From an uncultured Sutterella sp. (GTDB taxonomy: Bacteria > Pseudomonadota > Gammaproteobacteria > Burkholderiales > Burkholderiaceae_F), in NCBI GenBank assembly GCA_905197905.1, contig CAJKAP010000006.1, positions 84,582-148,581 on the forward strand: a DNA stretch of 64,000 nt. The letters run 5' to 3'. Under the pieces are notes generated by a model. That model did no database searches and was not told where the DNA came from. It saw nothing but the letters and a program-made list of their open reading frames with translations. The position numbers and the translations under genes are program-made. Positions within the stretch are counted from its first letter, which is position 1. Each line of letters starts with the position of its first letter. Positions 8,173 through 16,740 of the stretch are shown here, piece by piece.

Positions 8173-8877
8173 CTAGCGCATCAGGCCTTCTGGATCCATT
8201 TCTGGCAGCTTGCCATTTTCTGAAATTTTATAGCCATGCTCCGAGGCCCAAACAGCGACTTCGACTCGGGAGCGGAAGTTAAGTTTTTTCAGCACGTGCT
8301 TCACATGTACTTTGACCGTTCCATCGCTAATTCCAAGGCGCTCTGAAATATCTTTATTCGTATAGCTAGAGGCAATACAACAAAGCACGTTGTATTCGCG
8401 CTTTGTGAGTTTGTTAAAGTTGCGATCCGAATCACTGGGAGCTTGCTCACCACGCAAGCGCTCTGCTAAGGCAGAAGTAATTCTGTCACTCGCTGCCATC
8501 CCTCCGTGGCACGCTTTATAGAGCTGATCGACAAATTCTGGCGCAGGAATAGTACGGAGCAGATAGCCATTGGCATCTTGTCGAATAGCCTGCATGAGTA
8601 GTGGTGTCTGGTCTGTACTCGTTAACATCATCACTACGCGAGTTTGCGGTTGGCGGTTTTTGACTTCTTGCAAAAAGTGCAATGTATCAAAGCCCTCTTG
8701 CTGTAAATTCATAACCACAAGGTCTGGACCCAAGGCAACAAGACTCAATGCGGTGGCTTCATCTGCGGTTTGTCCCAAGACTTGAAAGTCACCAGAGGCT
8801 GTCAATACGTCTGCCATCCCCTTCCGGAACAGGGGATATTCATCAATTAGTACAACAGTTGAAAGTTTGCGTTCCAT
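8173..8877 (-). CDS. NarL-like response regulator with degenerate receiver
   Basis: A 234-residue protein with a CheY-like receiver (about 5-120) and a LuxR-type helix-turn-helix (about 155-215; LTKREYNVLCCIAS, DGTVKVHVKHVLKKL). The DNA-binding half closely resembles NarL/NarP. In the receiver, the phospho-acceptor position in the DLVV-x-x-L stretch is Asn57 instead of Asp (DLVVMNLQ; NarL has LLDL). The conserved Lys of GYLLK is Arg (GYLLR). The acidic pocket (D12, E13) remains. It is therefore unlikely to be switched by aspartyl phosphorylation. The ATG at 8877 lies two bases after the upstream stop; a GTG at 8889 would overlap it. The upstream neighbour is the M20 amidohydrolase; no histidine kinase is adjacent. 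Targets are unknown. Confidence 0.85.
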   Translation of the reverse strand: MERKLSTVVLIDEYPLFRKGMADVLTASGDFQVLGQTADEATALSLVALGPDLVVMNLQQEGFDTLHFLQEVKNRQPQTRVVMMLTSTDQTPLLMQAIRQDANGYLLRTIPAPEFVDQLYKACHGGMAASDRITSALAERLRGEQAPSDSDRNFNKLTKREYNVLCCIASSYTNKDISERLGISDGTVKVHVKHVLKKLNFRSRVEVAVWASEHGYKISENGKLPEMDPEGLMR

Positions 8878-8879
8878 GA

Positions 8880-10163
8880 TTATTTGCACTCATCAAGAAC
8901 CGCATGAAGTAGCACGTAACAACCTTGCAGTAAGTCGTCCATCTTGAGTTCTTCATGGGGATTATGTGAACCATTTTGGTTCGCGACGAAAATCATTGCA
9001 CACGGAATACCAGAGCGACTCAACACAGCGGTATCGTGCCCAGCGCCAGAAGGAATACGCACACAAGGAATGTTGCCCTTCTCGGCAGCCTTCATTAAAC
9101 GATCCGAAAGCTCAGCATTCACGTGACCCGCCTCACTCACTATCGTTCTATCAAATTCAAAAGTCACACCGCGCTTTTCCGCTTCTTCTTGCGCGACGCG
9201 AAGTAGTAGTTCATGGAACTCTTTCACTGTTTCATTATCCAAACTACGCATATCGACCGTAAACGAGGTCAACCCAGGAATAACGGAAATTGCAGCTGTA
9301 GGGGCAGTGTTCAAGACTCCGATCGTAAACACTAAATCACGACCTGCATCGAGAAACTTCTGCCACTCCACCTCCATTCGAGAAATGAGAGCGGAGGTTG
9401 CCATCACGGCATCATGGCGAAATTCTTTATTCAACGCGCCAGAATGAGCTGTTTGCCCGTGACACTTAACAACTTTGTGACGAATATTGCCTCGAATACC
9501 AGTCACTACACCGCAACGGGCAGGAAGGAGTCCATCAAGCATAGGACCTTGCTCAATGTGAAGTTCCACAAAAGCGGCAATTCGACTGATATCGATAATA
9601 GGTTTCCCTGTCGTTAATCGCGAGGTATCAACCCCCACGTCTTTCATAAAGTCACCCAGAGTGCGATCCACGGTACGGTGCTTGAGCGCTAAATCATCAG
9701 CTGTGAGACGCCCCATCATCCCAAGCGAGCCCACATAAGCTTTCCCGAAGAACGAACTTTCTTCGCAGCGCATCATCAAAACACGTACATCTCGATCAAG
9801 TGTGATGTCGTTTTCTTTCAGATAATGAACGACTAAAAAGCCAGCAATAATACCAGCCAATCCATCGTAGTGGCCTCCTTGTGGCAGACTATCCGCGTGG
9901 CTACCGATGACAAAAGCTGGAAGAACGCGATTTTGCCCAGGAAGGGTAAGCCACACGTTGCCTGCTGCATCTGTCTCAGCCGACATTCCTAACTCTGTAC
10001 CGAACTCAGTCAAGCGCGTCAATACCTTGCTCTCAGTATCGGAATACCCCTGTCGGGTTACACCTGCCACAGGATCTGCGGATAATTGATGAATTGCATC
10101 AAAAAGCCGCTCCGCAAAAGAACCTGCTTTTTCTGCAAAGTGCCCATAAGACAATTTTTCCAT
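8880..10163 (-). CDS. M20 Zn-dependent hydrolase, allantoate/N-carbamoyl-amino-acid amidohydrolase family
   Basis: A member of the AllC/HyuC group of M20 metallopeptidases, which cleave the carbamoyl or ureido C-N bond of N-carbamoyl amino acids, allantoate or ureidoglycine. Metal-binding motifs are visible: GSHADSLPQGGHYDG, MRCEESSFFGKAYVGS, VELHIEQGPMLDG and GAGHDTAVLS. At about 427 residues the length is normal. An ATG at 10175 is also possible, but GGGAA sits correctly before the ATG at 10163. The gene is directly followed by, and almost contiguous with, the NarL-like regulator, so they may be cotranscribed. No other allantoin or hydantoin genes are near, so the substrate is open. Confidence 0.85.
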   Translation of the reverse strand: MEKLSYGHFAEKAGSFAERLFDAIHQLSADPVAGVTRQGYSDTESKVLTRLTEFGTELGMSAETDAAGNVWLTLPGQNRVLPAFVIGSHADSLPQGGHYDGLAGIIAGFLVVHYLKENDITLDRDVRVLMMRCEESSFFGKAYVGSLGMMGRLTADDLALKHRTVDRTLGDFMKDVGVDTSRLTTGKPIIDISRIAAFVELHIEQGPMLDGLLPARCGVVTGIRGNIRHKVVKCHGQTAHSGALNKEFRHDAVMATSALISRMEVEWQKFLDAGRDLVFTIGVLNTAPTAAISVIPGLTSFTVDMRSLDNETVKEFHELLLRVAQEEAEKRGVTFEFDRTIVSEAGHVNAELSDRLMKAAEKGNIPCVRIPSGAGHDTAVLSRSGIPCAMIFVANQNGSHNPHEELKMDDLLQGCYVLLHAVLDECK

Positions 10164-10543
10164 GGCATTTCCCATCCAAGAAATTTCTACAGGATCACAA
10201 AAGTAAATATAGAATTTTTTCTATATCCCGAAGCCTCTTCCTGATTCAACAGGATAAAATACTACCAAAGAGTTAAGTCTCGTACACTCCTCTTTTTGCC
10301 CCATTTGCATGCTCTTTGATCAAACCCAACGATTTCATCGTTTTTAACCTTAACTAGTGTCTCTAAAAGTGGCAAACTAGAAAATTGAAGGTATTCAACA
10401 CCAAAAGCATACACTGGGTTGAGCAACTTTTAACACTCTCCCGACCACCCTCTGTGCTTTCAACACTACCGTGTCATCACAAAATGCCGACTAGTTACTT
10501 TATCCCTTTTGGGGTATAACTTGATTTTTTTGGAGAAAAATTT
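10164..10543. other. Divergent intergenic region between two M20 hydrolases
   Basis: About 370 bases separate the amidohydrolase and abgA. No gene or clear operator is visible. A TTTGATCAAA half-palindrome at about 10316 is too short to call. GGAG precedes the abgA ATG at normal spacing. Confidence 0.4.
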
Positions 10544-11827
10544 ATGACTTGCTGTTTGAACCAGTACAAAGATCAATTGATCAGTATTCGTCGTACTTTG
10601 CATACCCTTCCTGAAGAGGGCTGGAGCGAATTCAACACGACAGCCTTAGTAGTTAAGTATTTGCGCGAATACGGTTATGAAGTGCTGATGGGTTCCAAGG
10701 TGATCAACCCTGAACATTGTTTAGGTCGTAACCCCACAGTCGTCGCAGCAGGTCTTAAATTAGCTCGTGAGCGTGGAGTGGATGAAACCCTTTTGGCCGA
10801 GATGGAGGAACTCACTGGCTGCGTGGGCATTCTTGATACAGGCCGCCCTGGTCCCACGCTTGCTATCCGCTTTGATATTGACTGCGTGCCGGTCACTGAA
10901 TCCCAAAGTCCAGAACACCTACCAACGCGTGAAGGTTTTTGTTCCACCCGCCCTGGGTTAATGCATGCTTGTGGCCACGATGCTCACACATCTACAGGCC
11001 TTGCGGTCGCCCATTGGTTTGCAGATCACATTGATGAAATGTGTGGCAAGATCAAGATTCTATTTCAACCAGCCGAAGAAGGGGTCCGTGGAGCCGCAGG
11101 TATGGCTGCCTCTGGCATTGTTGACGATGCTGACTACTTTCTAGCCGCTCATATCGGCATGATGTGTAAGGATGGCGAAGTCTCTGTTGATCCTTACGGT
11201 TTCCTCTGTACAACCAAGCTTGACGTCACCTTCACAGGTCGCCCTGCTCATGCTGGTGTTGAACCAAACGCTGGGCGCAATGCCATGGCGGCTGCTTGCA
11301 ACACCTTTGTGCAACTTTTAGGTATTGCTCGTCACGGCTCTGGTATGACCCGTATTAACGTAGGTCAACTCATTGCGGGCGAAGGACGAAATGTTATCCC
11401 TTTTCACGCCATCATGAAGATGGAGGTTCGTGGTGAAACTGCTGAAATCAACCAGTACATGTACGACGCCAGTCTTGCCATCATTCAAGGTTGTGCACTC
11501 GCCCAAGGTTGTGAATATAAAATTGAAAAAATGGGTGAAGCCGTTGACCTCAAGAACGATGCAGAGCTAGAAACCGTACTGCGTAATGCCGCAGCTAAGA
11601 TTGAAGGAGTCAAAGTTTGCGACACCCCTCGCAACTTCGGCGGATCCGAAGACGCAACCATCCTGGCCCGTCGTGTTCAAGCTCATGGTGGTAAGGCTGC
11701 TTTCTTTGTGATTGGCACGAATCTACCCTCTGGCCACCATACCTCCAGCTTTGACGTCCAAGAATCTAGCCTCATGACTGGATTGGCTCTTTGGACAAAT
11801 GCCGTCAAAGACATCCTGAAAAAGTAA
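10544..11827 (+). CDS. abgA: M20 metallopeptidase, aminobenzoyl-glutamate hydrolase AbgA-like
   Basis: A 427-residue relative of E. coli AbgA, the subunit that with AbgB cleaves p-aminobenzoyl-glutamate from folate breakdown. Signatures: RRTLHTLPEEGWSEF at the N-terminus, DTGRPGPTLAIRFDID, the metal site HACGHDAHTSTGLAVAH, FQPAEEGVRGA and GSEDATILARRVQ near the C-terminus; the spacing follows AbgA rather than generic hippuricases. No abgB or abgT is adjacent, so a broader aminoacylase role is possible. It faces the other M20 hydrolase divergently, suggesting a shared theme of scavenging N-acylated or carbamoylated amino acids. Confidence 0.8.
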   Translation: MTCCLNQYKDQLISIRRTLHTLPEEGWSEFNTTALVVKYLREYGYEVLMGSKVINPEHCLGRNPTVVAAGLKLARERGVDETLLAEMEELTGCVGILDTGRPGPTLAIRFDIDCVPVTESQSPEHLPTREGFCSTRPGLMHACGHDAHTSTGLAVAHWFADHIDEMCGKIKILFQPAEEGVRGAAGMAASGIVDDADYFLAAHIGMMCKDGEVSVDPYGFLCTTKLDVTFTGRPAHAGVEPNAGRNAMAAACNTFVQLLGIARHGSGMTRINVGQLIAGEGRNVIPFHAIMKMEVRGETAEINQYMYDASLAIIQGCALAQGCEYKIEKMGEAVDLKNDAELETVLRNAAAKIEGVKVCDTPRNFGGSEDATILARRVQAHGGKAAFFVIGTNLPSGHHTSSFDVQESSLMTGLALWTNAVKDILKK

Positions 11828-11866
11828 TTTTAGCGGCTAGTTGCCATAGAGATTGATACTTTTATC

Positions 11867-11908
11867 GAGCTACAGCTTTGACCACTTCATAGCTGTAGCT
11901 CAAATTTT
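11867..11908 (+). terminator. Probable terminator of abgA
   Basis: A perfect 11-bp stem GAGCTACAGCT/AGCTGTAGCTC (11867-11877, 11891-11901) is followed by AAATTTTC. A second stem, AAGATCGT/ACGATCTT (11928-11935, 11952-11959), followed by TTCTCTCT, may act as backup. Confidence 0.6.
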
Positions 11909-12092
11909 CACGACTGCTAAAAAAGCGAAGATCGTGTTTTTGCAGTAGAATACGATCTTTTCTCTCTCAGGTCTCTCACTAAATACGTGGTTGAGACTTC
12001 TCTTTTTGTACATATTTTTTTCTGACCGTCGTCCTCTAGCAAGATACGCTCGCCGAACCTCGGTCAGTTTATTTGACACCGAAAGGATCATC

Positions 12093-12821
12093 ATGAGCGG
12101 TCATTCTAAATGGGCTAACATTCAGCATCGCAAAGGTCGTCAAGATTCCAAGCGCTCCAACCTTTGGACCAAACTCGTCCGTGAAATCATTGTTGCTGCA
12201 CGTATGGGCGGGGGCGATCCTGACTCTAATTCTCGTCTTCGTTTAGCTTTGGTGAAAGCACGTGGCGGTAACGTACCTAAAGACACGATCAACAATGCCA
12301 TTTTAAAAGGGACCGGTCAGCTTGAAGGCGTTTCCTACGAAGAAATTCGCTACGAAGGTTATGGTGTTGGTGGCGCTGCCATCATCATTGACTGCACGAC
12401 CGACAATCGTGTGCGTACTGTGGCCGACGTTCGTCACGCCCTCTCTAAACATGGGGGTAACTTAGGCACGGAAGGCTCCGTTTCCTTCATGTTCAACCAC
12501 GTTGGCGAATTCTTCTTCGCTCCTGGTCAAGCCACCGAAGACGCCGTGATGGAAATTGCCCTTGAAGCTGGCGCCGAGGACGTGATCGCCGATGAAGATG
12601 GCTCTATCGAAGTGACTTGCGATGTAGCTGCTTTTGACGCAGTCTCGAAGGCCTTCGAAGCTGCTGGTTTAAACCCTGAAGTGGCTGAAATCACCTACAA
12701 GCCGATGAATGAAGTTCATTTGAGTGGTGCTGATGCTGAAAAAATGCAGAAGTTGATTGACGCCCTCGATGACTTGGACGACGTTCAGCAGGTTTACACC
12801 TCTGCTGTGTTCGATGACTAA
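12093..12821 (+). CDS. yebC: YebC/PmpR family protein (TACO1-like)
   Basis: A 242-residue cytosolic protein. The N-terminus [18 protein letters not shown] is the family hallmark. The family is annotated as a transcriptional regulator and is more recently linked to relief of ribosome stalling at polyproline. The ATG at 12093 follows GAAAGGA at 12081-12087; the frame is open further upstream, but that part is not family-like. Acidic stretches occur in the last two domains ([19 protein letters not shown] and [15 protein letters not shown]). A terminator and purD follow; ruvC is not adjacent here. Confidence 0.96.
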   Translation: MSGHSKWANIQHRKGRQDSKRSNLWTKLVREIIVAARMGGGDPDSNSRLRLALVKARGGNVPKDTINNAILKGTGQLEGVSYEEIRYEGYGVGGAAIIIDCTTDNRVRTVADVRHALSKHGGNLGTEGSVSFMFNHVGEFFFAPGQATEDAVMEIALEAGAEDVIADEDGSIEVTCDVAAFDAVSKAFEAAGLNPEVAEITYKPMNEVHLSGADAEKMQKLIDALDDLDDVQQVYTSAVFDD

Positions 12822-12836
12822 GTTTTCTTAGCACAA

Positions 12837-12867
12837 AAACGCCTCCGTGAAATCGGAGGTGTTTTTG
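12837..12867 (+). terminator. Intrinsic terminator of yebC
   Basis: Stem AACGCCTCCG/CGGAGGTGTT (one G-T pair) around 12840-12862, then TTTTG. Confidence 0.85.
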
Positions 12868-12946
12868 TATGCAGAGTTGTGCCTACACACAGTACACTAG
12901 CGATATTGCTCTTTTGCAAACTTCTTCTCTTACCCCGGAGTTCCCT

Positions 12947-14230
12947 ATGAACCTTCTTGTTGTTGGAAATGGTGGCCGTGAACATGCTCTCGCATGGCGT
13001 CTTGCCCAGAGCGACCGCGTTCAAACCGTTTTTGTTGCCCCAGGTAACGCTGGCACGGCAACAGAACCCAAGTTAGAAAACGTTGCCATCACCGATATTC
13101 ACGCCTTGATTGAATTTGTCAAATCGCATGACGTGGCCTTCACTCTTGTGGGTCCTGAAGCTCCGCTTGCTGCTGGCATTGTGAATGCTTTTCGCGCAGA
13201 AGGTCTTCCAATCTTTGGGCCGACTCGTGAGGCCGCACAGCTTGAAAGCTCGAAAGATTTTGCAAAAGCCTTCATGAAACGTCACGGTATTCCAACTGCC
13301 GACTATGAAACGTTTTCCGACGCACAATTAGCTCATGAATACGTGACTCGCAAAGGTGCTCCGATCGTCATTAAGGCCGATGGTTTAGCCGCTGGTAAGG
13401 GGGTTGTCGTAGCGATGACTCTGGAAGAAGCCCATAGTGCTATTGATATGATGTTGAACGATCACGAATTTGGCACCGCTGGTGCTCGCGTCGTGATTGA
13501 AGACTTCCTGGACGGCGAAGAAGCTTCCTTCATCGTGATGGTTGATGGCAAAAATATTCTCCCGCTTGCCACTTCTCAGGACCACAAGCGTTTGCTCGAT
13601 GCCGACCAAGGTCCCAACACAGGTGGCATGGGTGCATACTCTCCTGCCCCCATCGTGACCCCCGATATTCATGCCAAGGTGATGCGTGAAATCATTACGC
13701 CGACCGTCCAAGGTATGGCCAAGGACGGCATCGTCTACACGGGCTTCCTTTATGCTGGTCTCATGATTTCCTATAAAGAAGACGGCACTCCTGATGTTCG
13801 CACATTGGAATTCAACTGCCGCATGGGCGACCCAGAAACGCAACCCATTATGATGCGTGTGAAAAGCGACTTCTCTGTTGTTGTTGAAGCTGCTATCGAA
13901 GGGCACTTAGACACAGCTGAGATTGAGTGGGATCGTCGCACCGCCTTAGGTGTCGTGAGTGCGGCTCGAGGCTATCCAATGCATCCTGAAAAAGGAGCAG
14001 TCATTGAAAAGTTACCAGTTAATACGGAACTTACCCATACTTTTCACGCTGGAACAAAACTCAATGACGATACCCTGATCACCGTTTCTGGTGGTCGTGT
14101 TCTTTGCACTGTGGGACTGGGTGAAAACGTCTCAACAGCTCGCTTTGTAGCTTACGCCACGATTGAAGATGTTGTTTTTGATGGAAAACAATTCCGAACC
14201 GACATCGGTTATCGCGCGTTGAATCGATAA
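12947..14230 (+). CDS. purD: Phosphoribosylamine-glycine ligase (GAR synthetase)
   Basis: Second step of purine biosynthesis: ATP-dependent joining of glycine to 5-phosphoribosylamine. 427 residues, normal length. Motifs: N-domain MNLLVVGNGGREHALAWRL, ATP-grasp with IKADGLAAGKGVVVA, GEEASFIVMVDG, and the PurD signature RMGDPETQ (in EFNCRMGDPETQPIMMR). The ATG at 12947 is chosen because the canonical N-terminus starts there and CCGGAG precedes it. Flanked by terminators on both sides, so it is monocistronic. purH is not next to it. Confidence 0.97.
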   Translation: MNLLVVGNGGREHALAWRLAQSDRVQTVFVAPGNAGTATEPKLENVAITDIHALIEFVKSHDVAFTLVGPEAPLAAGIVNAFRAEGLPIFGPTREAAQLESSKDFAKAFMKRHGIPTADYETFSDAQLAHEYVTRKGAPIVIKADGLAAGKGVVVAMTLEEAHSAIDMMLNDHEFGTAGARVVIEDFLDGEEASFIVMVDGKNILPLATSQDHKRLLDADQGPNTGGMGAYSPAPIVTPDIHAKVMREIITPTVQGMAKDGIVYTGFLYAGLMISYKEDGTPDVRTLEFNCRMGDPETQPIMMRVKSDFSVVVEAAIEGHLDTAEIEWDRRTALGVVSAARGYPMHPEKGAVIEKLPVNTELTHTFHAGTKLNDDTLITVSGGRVLCTVGLGENVSTARFVAYATIEDVVFDGKQFRTDIGYRALNR

Positions 14231-14256
14231 GCTAAAAGGCCTTTTCGCTCGCATGT

Positions 14257-14290
14257 ACAGCCTCTCCACCCTGAGAGGCTGTTGTTTTTT
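14257..14290 (+). terminator. Intrinsic terminator of purD
   Basis: A 10-bp stem ACAGCCTCTC/GAGAGGCTGT (14257-14266, 14273-14282), then TGTTTTTT. Confidence 0.9.
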
Positions 14291-14402
14291 GTAGCGTTTT
14301 TCTTTTTCAACTTTCGGTACAATAGCCTCAACAAAGAAGATTTTCCTCCTGCTTGAGCCTCTACTTAGTCGGGTTGAACTTTTCAAGGAGGACCAAAGAG
14401 AT

Positions 14403-15053
14403 ATGACTATAAAGAAGACGTTTTTATGCCTGAGTGCTTTGTTTTTGGCTCAGGGAATTTTTGTTACCGCTTCGAGTGCTCGCTCTGCTGAAGCTGAACC
14501 TTTCTCCTATCCCAATAAATTATTGGACGCCCCCGCCACACTCACAACACCGCTTGGGATTGAGATTCGTTTGGGAAAACCCAAAATCGTTCTCGAGCAC
14601 ACCACGCTTGAAGCGTTGACTGCTCTTACTGGGGCGTCGCGCGTTCGTGATGGGAAAGGGAACTTCGCACGAGATCTGCTCTGCACTACGGGAACTGAAA
14701 ACGGTCAACCAATCATTGCCTGGTTTATCTCTAGCGATAATAAAACCATTACGGAAGCACAAGTTGAATGGTTGAAGGATCGCGCTGTTCCTCCTGTATG
14801 CAAGGTCTTGCCAGCAGAGCACCTCCCTGTGCGTTTAGGTAAGGTAGGACTTGGTATGACTGCTAAAGAAATTCAAGAACATCTAGGTACACCCTCACTT
14901 GCTGAAGAAGATGGATGGCTGTTCTGGTTTAGCCAACGCTTCCTCCGCAATGCGCGTAATCTGCAAGAATTAGAGCTCAACTGGCTAGCCGTTCATTTCG
15001 ACAAGGAAGGGCTCGTTGATAAGAGCTTTGCTGCTCAGGTTACCAATTTATGA
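14403..15053 (+). CDS. Secreted protein of unknown function, coupled to nadD
   Basis: A 216-residue protein with a Sec signal peptide (MTIKKTFLCLSALFLAQG..., likely cleaved near residue 27-30) and no lipobox. Not recognised as a named family. The segment LGKVGLGMTAKEIQEHLGTP followed by an aromatic strand resembles the G-M-x(2)-x-E-x(5)-LG-x-P start of BamE/SmpA-like folds, a weak fold-level resemblance only. Two cysteines (in LLCTTG and PPVCKV) could form a disulfide. A strong AAGGAGG lies at 14384-14390. Its stop overlaps the nadD start as ATGA, so it heads the nadD-rsfS-rlmH-maf group and is probably translationally coupled. Confidence 0.7.
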   Translation: MTIKKTFLCLSALFLAQGIFVTASSARSAEAEPFSYPNKLLDAPATLTTPLGIEIRLGKPKIVLEHTTLEALTALTGASRVRDGKGNFARDLLCTTGTENGQPIIAWFISSDNKTITEAQVEWLKDRAVPPVCKVLPAEHLPVRLGKVGLGMTAKEIQEHLGTPSLAEEDGWLFWFSQRFLRNARNLQELELNWLAVHFDKEGLVDKSFAAQVTNL

Positions 15054-15736
15054 GTGAAGGATCTCTCCGTCGTGGCGTAGGTCTTGTTGGCGGGACTTTT
15101 GATCCCGTCCATCACGGTCATATCGCTCTTGCCAACGCTGCATGGGAGGCCTTAGCGCTTGCCCGCATTGCATTTGTGCCGGCTGGAAATCCATGGCAAA
15201 AAAATGGCGTCACCGCTACCGAGCATCGTTTGGCGATGTTGGAACTCGCACTCAAGGATTTGCCTTCGGATCAATTTAGCGTTGATCCGCAAGAACTTCT
15301 TCGCATGGGATCCTCTTACAGCATTGATACGCTTGAAGAATATCGTGAAAAGATGGGACCCTCAATGCCACTAGTCCTCATCCTTGGCATGGATCAATGG
15401 TGTAATTTAACAACATGGCATCGGTGGGAGGATATCCTTAAGGTCGCTCATATTGCTGTCGCTAATCGAGAAATGAAGGTTCCAACTCCACAGAAGCTCA
15501 AAAGCTTACTAAAATGCCATCGCGTTGTAGCAAATGAATTAACTCTTAGCTCATTTGGCCGTATCGCTTTTTTTACGATGCCGGCGCACCGAGCAAGCTC
15601 TACTACCATTCGCAATACTTTGTCTCGTTACCCTACTCAGAAAGCGCTCTTCGAAGTAGGAGACTTTCTCTCAGTAGAAGTGTTAACCTATATACGAGAC
15701 CACAAGCTTTATGGGGTAGATTCTCAACTTTGTTGA
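15050..15736 (+). CDS. nadD: Nicotinate-nucleotide adenylyltransferase
   Basis: Transfers AMP from ATP to nicotinate mononucleotide, giving deamido-NAD. 228 residues. The nucleotidyltransferase motif GGTFDPVHHGHIALA is at residues 15-29 and the C-terminal SSTTIRNTLSRY (ISSTxIR-like) motif is present; PAGNPWQKNG is the substrate loop. ATGA overlap with the upstream gene. It leads the conserved order nadD-rsfS-rlmH-maf. Confidence 0.96.
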   Translation: MSEGSLRRGVGLVGGTFDPVHHGHIALANAAWEALALARIAFVPAGNPWQKNGVTATEHRLAMLELALKDLPSDQFSVDPQELLRMGSSYSIDTLEEYREKMGPSMPLVLILGMDQWCNLTTWHRWEDILKVAHIAVANREMKVPTPQKLKSLLKCHRVVANELTLSSFGRIAFFTMPAHRASSTTIRNTLSRYPTQKALFEVGDFLSVEVLTYIRDHKLYGVDSQLC

Positions 15737-15841
15737 GTCTCTACTCAGAAGAGTTTCCTACAAAACACCCAATACACTGACAGCGAAGCTTTATAGTGCG
15801 CTTCGCTAATAATGATTTTTTCCTATCTGAGAATTATTTGT

Positions 15842-16234
15842 ATGACTTTAGAAGAACTCACCCAAAAAATCGTTAACGCCCTTGATGATGTGAAAGCTAA
15901 AGACGTGAAAGTATTTAACACCGAAAAGCTCACTGATCAATTTGAACGCGTAGTGATTGCCTCGGGAACCTCCAACCGCCAGACTCGCGCTTTGGCTTTC
16001 TCTGTTTCCTCTTCGGTGAAGCAGGCTGGCGGTGATGTGCTCGGGATGGAAGGTCTCGACAGTGGTGAATGGGTTTTGGTGGACTGCGGTATGGTCGTGG
16101 TACACTGCCTACAGCCTAATGTGCGTGAATACTACAACCTCGAAGAAATTTGGGGTGGTACAGAACTCAGCTTCTCGGCCAATGCAGAATGTCTTTCTCG
16201 CATGATGCCTCATCGTTCTTCGAACGAGAACTAA
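15842..16234 (+). CDS. rsfS: Ribosomal silencing factor RsfS
   Basis: A 130-residue protein that binds uL14 (L14) on the 50S subunit and blocks subunit joining under starvation. Family features: VVIASGTSNRQTRALAFSVS, EGLDSGEWVLVDCGMVVVHCLQPNVREYYNLEEIW. The start at 15842 fits the family N-terminus; the ribosome site is weak (GAGAA). Lies between nadD and rlmH as usual. Confidence 0.95.
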   Translation: MTLEELTQKIVNALDDVKAKDVKVFNTEKLTDQFERVVIASGTSNRQTRALAFSVSSSVKQAGGDVLGMEGLDSGEWVLVDCGMVVVHCLQPNVREYYNLEEIWGGTELSFSANAECLSRMMPHRSSNEN

Positions 16235-16255
16235 CCTAATAGCACACGACTTCCC

Positions 16256-16723
16256 ATGAGAATCAAGATTATTGCCGTTGGGCAACACATCGCTGATTGG
16301 GCCAGGGTGGCCACTATGGACTATCTTGGACGTTTTCCTCGCGACTTCAAGATCGAGTTAAAGGAAATTCGTACCGAGCACCGCAGTGGGCAAACTCCAG
16401 CCAAACTCATGCAGGCTGAAGCAGGGCGTATTCTCGCTGCGATTGATCCTGGAGAATACGTTGTCGTGCTCGATGAACACGGACGAGATTTCACAACGAT
16501 GTCCTTTACGACCGACATTGCGCATTGGCACAACGAGCGTCTTGATGTCGTTTTCATTATCGGCGGGCCAGATGGCCTTGCGCCCGAGGTCAAGTCTGCC
16601 GCAAACGAAACAATTCGACTCTCGTCCATGACCTTACCACATGCTCTAGCCCGTGTATTCCTTGTCGAGCAAATTTATCGTGCTTGGTCGATTCTCGCGA
16701 AGCACCCGTATCATCGTGCCTAA
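16256..16723 (+). CDS. rlmH: 23S rRNA pseudouridine-1915 N3-methyltransferase RlmH
   Basis: A 155-residue SPOUT-class methyltransferase acting on helix 69 of 23S rRNA in the 70S ribosome. The knot motifs are visible: VVFIIGGPDGLAPEV, LSSMTLPHALARVFLVEQIYRAWSI and the C-terminal HPYHRA, which is diagnostic. Twenty-one bases after rsfS. Confidence 0.97.
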   Translation: MRIKIIAVGQHIADWARVATMDYLGRFPRDFKIELKEIRTEHRSGQTPAKLMQAEAGRILAAIDPGEYVVVLDEHGRDFTTMSFTTDIAHWHNERLDVVFIIGGPDGLAPEVKSAANETIRLSSMTLPHALARVFLVEQIYRAWSILAKHPYHRA

Positions 16724-16740
16724 GTGTCAGACGCCAAACC

